This document shows positions 7,501-8,703 of a stretch of 8,703 nt of DNA, piece by piece (the first letter of the stretch is position 1; the number at the start of each line of letters is the position of its first letter). A model generated the notes under the pieces. That model did no database searches. It saw only the letters and a program-made list of their open reading frames with translations, and was not told the DNA's origin. This DNA comes from Mariniphaga sp. (GTDB lineage: Bacteria; Bacteroidota; Bacteroidia; Bacteroidales; Prolixibacteraceae): positions 1-8,703 of the forward strand of contig JANYLE010000163.1 in the NCBI GenBank assembly GCA_025363795.1. The letters are read 5' to 3'. Made by a program: the position numbers and the translations under genes.

Positions 7501-7741
7501 GATTGCCGGTTGTATTGTCAGGGACGGAAAGATTCTCCGGAATTCGAAGGTGCGCCTGATCCGCGATGGTATCGTTGTATTCACTGGCGACCTCGAATCA
7601 CTGAAACGATTCAAGGATGACGTGAAAGATGTTGCAAAGGGTTACGAATGTGGTTTGAACATCCGTGGTTACAACGATTTGAAGGAAGGCGACTTTATCG
7701 AAGCTTTCGAACAGGTTGAAGTTGCAAAAACATTGGATTAA
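4550..7741 (+). CDS. infB: Translation initiation factor IF-2, long form
   Basis: This 1063-aa GTPase positions initiator fMet-tRNA on the 30S subunit and promotes subunit joining. An IF2_N domain is at about 7-55 (RLSKIARELNVG). A long low-complexity linker follows, acidic and P/E/V-rich to about 285, then lysine-rich to about 475. A second IF2_N-like domain lies at about 478-541 (VNELASMMDVPPTKVI). The GTPase motifs are intact: G1 GHVDHGKT 570-577, G2 region GGITQH 594-599, G3 DTPGH 617-621, G4 NKID 671-674, G5 SAK 707-709. Domain II, domain III and the C1/C2 fMet-tRNA-binding domains follow, ending with GYECGLNI and YNDLKEGDFIEAFE. E. coli IF-2 is about 890 aa; the extra length is all linker, as in other Bacteroidota. 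A VVGKIDL-like motif recurs three times in the linker. The only suitable start is the ATG at 4550. Third gene of the operon. Confidence 0.97.
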   Translation: MITGEKGSRLSKIARELNVGITTLVEFLNKQGFKITTDPNTKIEADMHELLEKQFRKDHEARIEADQVNLRHHRAKNEAVSIDDLQAVKKEPDEAESDEDSILIKDHSLHHYKDEKRTEPTPPVRKAEPVVASPKPEPIAEIPKVVPAPAVEVEKPHVTVVGQLDLDNLNRKPKQKEEKAEIPVKDEKPVEIPAEKPVAVKQPAVEPAVEEKPVEKVKVVAETPKQDIKPESEQIPEPKHIVVSEQPEEQEAEPKIEMVSNLTQIENNIKVVGKIDLSPSKPAEKPKREIVKKKLITRRSSEETSNVQPERERPARVELVNDTDDVADVSENSEEIFKLERKKLVGPTVIGRIDLPSEEKKKPTRLEEHQARNKKKRKRVPKEIKERVELTTDKKIEKVKDKAEKPTDSKLKKKISLVVKKKSPVKLEVKDEDVQKQIKETLARLTTKGQKTRGSKYRRDKRLAFSEKLAEQSARDEMDKSIIKVTEFVSVNELASMMDVPPTKVIATCMSLGLFVSINQRLDAETMAVVADEFGFKVEFISVEVQEAIVEEEDHADDLVTRPPIVTVMGHVDHGKTSLLDYIRKANVIAGEAGGITQHIGAYNVTLEGGRKITFLDTPGHEAFTAMRARGAQVTDIVIIIVAADDDIMPQTIEAINHATAASVPIIFAINKIDKHGADPEKIKQQLANMNFLVEDWGGKYQSQDISAKGGQGVAELLEKVLLEADMLELKANPNKRALGSVIESSLDKGRGYVATILVQSGTLNVGDVILAGPHFGHIKAMFNERNQRVESVGPAEPVLILGLNGAPQAGDKFNVMEGEREARLIANKREQLQREQGLRTQKHITLDEIGRRIAIGNFQELNIIVKGDVDGSIEALSDTLIKLSVGEIQVNVIHKAVGQITESDVMLASASNAIIVGFQVRPSLSARKLAEKEGIDIRLYSIIYDAINEVKSAMEGMLAPEIKEEVLGTAEILTVFNITKVGTIAGCIVRDGKILRNSKVRLIRDGIVVFTGDLESLKRFKDDVKDVAKGYECGLNIRGYNDLKEGDFIEAFEQVEVAKTLD

Positions 7742-7813
7742 GTTGAGTACTGCGGATTTATTCAGATAACTTGTAAGTCCAATTATTTAGAAGAATACCG
7801 GGTTGAAATATAT

Positions 7814-7846
7814 AAAGCCTTAATTTAGTGAACAAGGCTTTGTTCA
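7814..7846 (+). repeat. Two overlapping, mutually exclusive hairpins in the infB 3' UTR
   Basis: AAAGCCTT (7814-7821) pairs with AAGGCTTT (7834-7841) across a 12-nt loop. The overlapping segment TGAACAA (7829-7835) pairs with TTGTTCA (7840-7846) across loop GGCT. The two stems share bases and cannot form together. They sit 4 nt before the main terminator. Function is unknown; they could be an mRNA 3'-end stability structure or a remnant of an older terminator. Confidence 0.45.
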
Positions 7847-7850
7847 AATT

Positions 7851-7901
7851 AAAAAGATCAGTCGATAGTTGATGAACTCAGCTACCGACTGATCTTTTTT
7901 T
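7851..7901 (+). terminator. Intrinsic terminator of rimP-nusA-infB operon
   Basis: AAAAAGATCAGTCG (7851-7864) pairs perfectly with CGACTGATCTTTTT (7886-7899). The stem continues past one A-C mismatch through TAG/CTA, a T-G wobble and TGA/TCA to a 5-nt loop TGAAC, and ends in seven T residues (7895-7901). This is a textbook rho-independent terminator 110 bp after infB. The A tract on the 5' side means it could also work on the opposite strand, but no minus-strand gene reaches it here. Confidence 0.9.
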
Positions 7902-7903
7902 AA

Positions 7904-7911
7904 TATGTTTG
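7904..7911 (+). promoter_or_regulatory. Candidate promoter -7 motif for the GNAT gene
   Basis: TATGTTTG matches TAnnTTTG directly after the terminator. It would give a leader of about 30 nt before the ATG at 7950. The expected -33 position falls inside the terminator stem and has no TTG, so the match is only half a promoter. Confidence 0.35.
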
Positions 7912-7949
7912 TAAGTGAATTGGTTTAATTTTCAAACTTAAAGTCGAAT

Positions 7950-8372
7950 ATGGAATTGAGATTTCAACAGGATTGCTCAGGAATAGATTGGGAAATTGTT
8001 CCACAAATATTGAAAACGGTCGGTATGGCGTTTCACGATGCAAACATCCACCGGAGAACCTTTTCAGCCAGTGCATCAGTAGTGTTTGTATTTGATGATC
8101 AGCAACTGATCGGATTCGGGCGCGCTATTTCAGACGGTATTATTCAGGCTGCAGTTTATGATGTTGCGGTTTTACCTTCCTATCAGGGTCACGGAATTGG
8201 AAAAATGATGATTGAAAAGTTGGTGGCTTCACTTCCCGGCTGTAATTTTATCCTTTATGCGTCTCCGGGCAAGGAGGCATTTTATGAGAAACTCAGGTTC
8301 CGGCGGATGAAAACGGGGATGGCTCTTTTTGTCAAATCAGAAACAATGACGAGCAGGGGATTCACTGAATAA
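7950..8372 (+). CDS. GNAT-family N-acetyltransferase, substrate unknown
   Basis: This 140-aa single-domain protein has the GNAT fold. Motif A is DVAVLPSYQGHGIGKMMIEK (71-90), whose Q79-G80-H-G82-I-G84 segment is the Q/RxxGxG/A acetyl-CoA pyrophosphate loop. FYEKLRFRRM at 111-120 is motif B, preceded by the strand NFILYASPG. FVFDDQQLIGFGRAISDG (47-64) is the central strand pair. It should transfer an acetyl group from acetyl-CoA to an amine; the acceptor cannot be read from sequence. There is no signal peptide, so it is cytoplasmic. It lies between the infB terminator and the 89-bp repeat array, so it is probably its own transcription unit. The stop codon overlaps a possible degenerate outer part of that array. 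No Shine-Dalgarno is seen; the leader is AT-rich. Confidence 0.88.
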   Translation: MELRFQQDCSGIDWEIVPQILKTVGMAFHDANIHRRTFSASASVVFVFDDQQLIGFGRAISDGIIQAAVYDVAVLPSYQGHGIGKMMIEKLVASLPGCNFILYASPGKEAFYEKLRFRRMKTGMALFVKSETMTSRGFTE

Positions 8373-8394
8373 ATGAGGTTTTATTTAATCATAG

Positions 8395-8431
8395 CATATA
8401 GGTAATTAATACATTAACACATCGTCTTATG
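8395..8431 (+). promoter_or_regulatory. Array hairpin P3, copy 0
   Basis: CATATAG (8395-8401) pairs with CTTATG (8426-8431), with T8399 bulged, across a 24-nt loop beginning GTAATTAA. It is the most diverged of the three P3 copies. Its ATG (8429) opens a four-codon frame, Met-Lys-His-Pro-stop. Confidence 0.6.
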
Positions 8432-8434
8432 AAA

Positions 8435-8482
8435 CACCCATGATTCTGCGCTTCGCAAATACGAATAAAGATAATATGGGTG
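8435..8482 (+). promoter_or_regulatory. Array stem P1/P2, unit 1
   Basis: CACCCAT (8435-8441) pairs with ATGGGTG (8476-8482). Inside it TTCG (8452-8455) pairs with CGAA (8462-8465) around loop CAAATA. A competing inner hairpin TGCG-CTT-CGCA (8447-8457) is also possible. The equivalent stems in unit 2 are AATAGCCA/TGGCTATT and TCTCG/CGAGA. Confidence 0.65.
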
Positions 8483-8485
8483 ATC

Positions 8486-8520
8486 CATCAGGCAATTAAA
8501 AAACAAATTATCTACTGATG
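8486..8520 (+). promoter_or_regulatory. Array hairpin P3, copy 1
   Basis: CATCAG (8486-8491) pairs with CTGATG (8515-8520) across a 23-nt A-rich loop. The ATG at 8518 is followed by AAA and TAG, a two-codon frame. It is a full copy of the hairpin that carries the real start codon 89 bp downstream. Confidence 0.7.
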
Positions 8521-8521
8521 A

Positions 8522-8573
8522 AATAGCCATGAGAGTAAACATCTCGCAAACCGAGAATGATTATTTGGCTATT
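8522..8573 (+). promoter_or_regulatory. Array stem P1/P2, unit 2
   Basis: AATAGCCA (8522-8529) pairs with TGGCTATT (8566-8573), enclosing TCTCG (8542-8546) paired with CGAGA (8552-8556) around loop CAAAC. Against unit 1, outer pair 8435-8482 is C-G and 8524-8571 is T-A, and pair 8437-8480 is C-G while 8526-8569 is G-C, so both sides changed together. Confidence 0.7.
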
Positions 8574-8574
8574 C

Positions 8575-8609
8575 CATGCGGCAACTAAAAATCAAATTAT
8601 AAACGCATG
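8575..8609 (+). promoter_or_regulatory. Array hairpin P3, copy 2, containing the start codon of the CoA-binding gene
   Basis: CATGCG (8575-8580) pairs with CGCATG (8604-8609) across a 23-nt A-rich loop. The final three bases of the 3' arm are the ATG of the downstream gene, so the folded form would hide the start codon. No Shine-Dalgarno sequence is present; the A-rich loop could be the ribosome landing region. Translational control is inferred. Confidence 0.65.
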
Positions 8610-8703
8610 AAAGCAATTATTGAGAAGTTTGTAAGCGATAAAAATATCGCATTGATTGGCGTTTCGGCAAACAAGCAGAAGTTCGGGAATTCGATATTAG
8701 GCG
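8607..8703 (+). CDS. CoA-binding (Rossmann-fold) domain protein, N-terminus, partial
   Basis: The gene runs off the right edge after 32 codons. It reads MKAIIEKFVSDKNIALIGVS and then ANKQKFGNSILG. The pattern KNIALIGVSxNxxKFGN is the first strand and turn of the CoA-binding domain family (COG1832-like, related to the nucleotide-binding half of succinyl-CoA synthetase alpha), where the residues after the GVS turn contact the cofactor. Single-domain members are small cytoplasmic proteins of unclear function. The start at 8607 is the only one possible: the frame is closed by TAA at 8586, and no ATG, GTG or TTG lies between. The start codon is inside the last hairpin of the 89-bp array. Confidence 0.75.
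   Translation, partial: MKAIIEKFVSDKNIALIGVSANKQKFGNSILG

Larger units (their letters stand above)
8395..8612 (+). repeat. Tandem 89-bp structured repeat array (two full units after a partial one)
   Basis: Three end-hairpins finish in an ATG at 8429, 8518 and 8607, exactly 89 bp apart, each followed by AAA. Units 8435-8523 and 8524-8612 align end to end. Each has an outer stem P1, a nested short hairpin P2 with a CAAA-type loop, and a 6-bp stem P3 with a 23-24 nt A-rich loop. The last 39 bp of the two full units are identical at 31 of 39 positions, and four of the eight differences are paired changes in P3. P1 and P2 also keep pairing while changing sequence. Because 89 is not a multiple of three, the units are not a coding repeat. 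The pattern points to selection for structure, in RNA or DNA. I know no family that fits. The whole gap between the GNAT gene and the CoA-binding gene is essentially this array; no promoter or terminator was recognised in it. Confidence 0.8.

Noticed and set aside
8471..8514. Pseudoknot between GATAAT (8470-8475) and ATTATC (8507-8512) in unit 1
   Set aside because: The six pairs are possible in unit 1, but unit 2 has GATTAT and no matching partner in its loop, so the pairing is not kept. In AT-rich sequence it is likely chance.
8395..8612. CRISPR array reading of the 89-bp repeats
   Set aside because: The repeated 39-bp parts differ at 8 of 39 positions between the best two copies, the intervening segments are themselves related and structured, and only three copies exist. 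There is no cas gene in view.
8435..8612. Integron attC sites
   Set aside because: The stem arms lack the GTTRRRY and RYYYAAC core sites needed for integron recombination, and neither a cassette-like gene layout nor an integrase is visible.

Overview
The window looks like a chromosomal housekeeping segment of a member of the Bacteroidota, most likely the Bacteroidales/Marinilabiliales side. Four observations support this. (1) The protein set is typical: LpxD beside a two-His HD phosphohydrolase, a NusA with a single short C-terminal helical domain, and a very long IF-2 with a charged linker. (2) Start codons lack Shine-Dalgarno sequences and sit behind A/T-rich leaders. (3) Matches to the Bacteroidota promoter consensus TTTG-N~20-TAnnTTTG are present. 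(4) Composition is moderately AT-rich. No mobile element, tRNA, rRNA or CRISPR array was seen. Species cannot be fixed from sequence alone.

Layout. Positions 1-2565 hold a leftward (minus-strand) operon read in the order HD-domain phosphohydrolase, lpxD, then the first 45 codons of lpxC (probably the lpxC-fabZ fusion usual in this phylum). LpxD and LpxC are lipid A enzymes. A divergent promoter region (about 2590-2773) separates it from a rightward operon rimP-nusA-infB (2774-7741), the classical ribosome-maturation / transcription-elongation / translation-initiation cluster. That operon has a consensus promoter, a hairpin in its roughly 55-nt leader, and a strong intrinsic terminator at 7851-7901. 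A GNAT acetyltransferase (7950-8372) follows, apparently as its own unit. The window ends inside the first 32 codons of a CoA-binding (Rossmann) protein gene starting at 8607.

Most unusual region. The 234 bp between the GNAT gene and the CoA-binding gene (8373-8606) are an array of diverged, structured repeats with an exact 89-bp period. Each copy ends in a hairpin whose 3' arm contains ATG followed by AAA. The arms of corresponding stems differ between copies, but pairing is kept by matched changes on both sides, which is internal covariation. The ATG of the last copy is the start codon of the CoA-binding gene, and the two upstream ATGs open only 4- and 2-codon reading frames. I do not recognise this element. 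It is the best candidate here for an undescribed cis-regulatory RNA or repeat family.
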